This document shows, in pieces, positions 63,967 through 64,000 of a stretch of 64,000 bases of DNA. The stretch is taken from NCBI RefSeq assembly GCF_000566685.1, contig NZ_AZQN01000003.1:1176628-1240627 (forward strand), in the 5' to 3' direction. The translations under genes and the position numbers were made by a program. Position 1 is the first letter of the stretch. Every line of letters begins with the position of its first letter. Source of the DNA: Dyadobacter tibetensis Y620-1 (lineage in GTDB: Bacteria > Bacteroidota > Bacteroidia > Cytophagales > Spirosomataceae). Under the pieces are notes generated by a model that had not been told where the DNA came from, did no database searches, and saw nothing but the letters and a program-made list of their open reading frames with translations.

Positions 63967-64000
63967 CGCAAAAAGCCCAGATTTCTCTGAGCTTTTTGCG
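63967..64000 (+). terminator. Terminator at the window end
   Basis: A 12-bp stem with one mismatch (CGCAAAAAGCCC with GAGCTTTTTGCG), about 100 bases past the DinB stop. Its tail lies outside the window. Confidence 0.6.

Overview
This 64 kb window comes from a Bacteroidota chromosome, most likely the order Cytophagales (Dyadobacter/Spirosoma-like; the genus is inference). The indicators are a SusC/SusD pair under an ECF sigma/FecR switch, a type IX secretion (T9SS) C-terminal sorting domain, TonB-dependent receptors with carboxypeptidase-like N-domains, SPII lipoproteins, and several copies of the Bacteroidota -7 promoter box TAnnTTTG just upstream of start codons. There are no CRISPR arrays, rRNA genes, intact transposons or prophage genes. 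One tRNA (Glu, anticodon TTC) is present.

Region 1 (1-11 kb) is mostly housekeeping: a 5'-truncated ABC-2 permease, a concentrative nucleoside transporter, a BrkB-family membrane protein, a small secreted protein, SppA, a SixA-type phosphatase with a 67-aa membrane protein, divergent xerD/aroQ, and a large secreted M14 carboxypeptidase. Region 2 (11-14 kb) is eroded: tRNA-Glu is followed directly by a fragment of a GH109 glycosidase, then an intact sialate O-acetylesterase whose GTG start overlaps the stop of another apparent gene remnant. Region 3 (14-20 kb) returns to core genes: fbp, ferritin, a small Cys-pair protein, glnS, truA and a probable lipoprotein.

Region 4 (20-45 kb) is the carbohydrate region. 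It has a sulfatase with a C-terminal PA14-like module, an orphan ECF sigma factor, a 1496-aa T9SS-secreted alginate-lyase-like protein with a CBM6, and a complete minus-strand polysaccharide-utilisation operon in the order sigma, FecR, SusC (with STN domain), SusD, heparinase II/III-family lyase and a divergent GH92. This is followed by a separate TonB receptor. A 758-bp gap between two divergent receptors holds two candidate small proteins of 46 and 50 aa.

Region 5 (45-64 kb) has a second TonB receptor, a PVC-type haem-binding dehydrogenase with HEAT repeats and cytochrome c, a tandem universal stress protein, a 3-hydroxyacyl-CoA dehydrogenase broken by one TAG codon, an M19 dipeptidase, a PhoX/DUF839 lipoprotein followed by a di-haem cytochrome c peroxidase with a helical N-domain, a PNGase F with an N-terminal extension, a trans-sulfuration-family PLP enzyme, a subclass B1 metallo-beta-lactamase, a Crp/Fnr regulator with a TTG start, and a DinB-family protein.

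Taken together, the accessory genes suggest capture and breakdown of complex polysaccharides (a uronic-acid polymer, by the two lyase folds) and of glycoproteins (PNGase F, sialate esterase, GH109 remnant, peptidases). No clearly new defence or mobile system is visible. The most unusual items are the divergent GH92 inside a uronate-lyase locus, the giant T9SS lyase, the lone nonsense codon in the dehydrogenase, the decayed glycan-degradation locus beside the tRNA, and the unannotated small genes. All functional calls rest on motif recognition and reading frames, without database searches.
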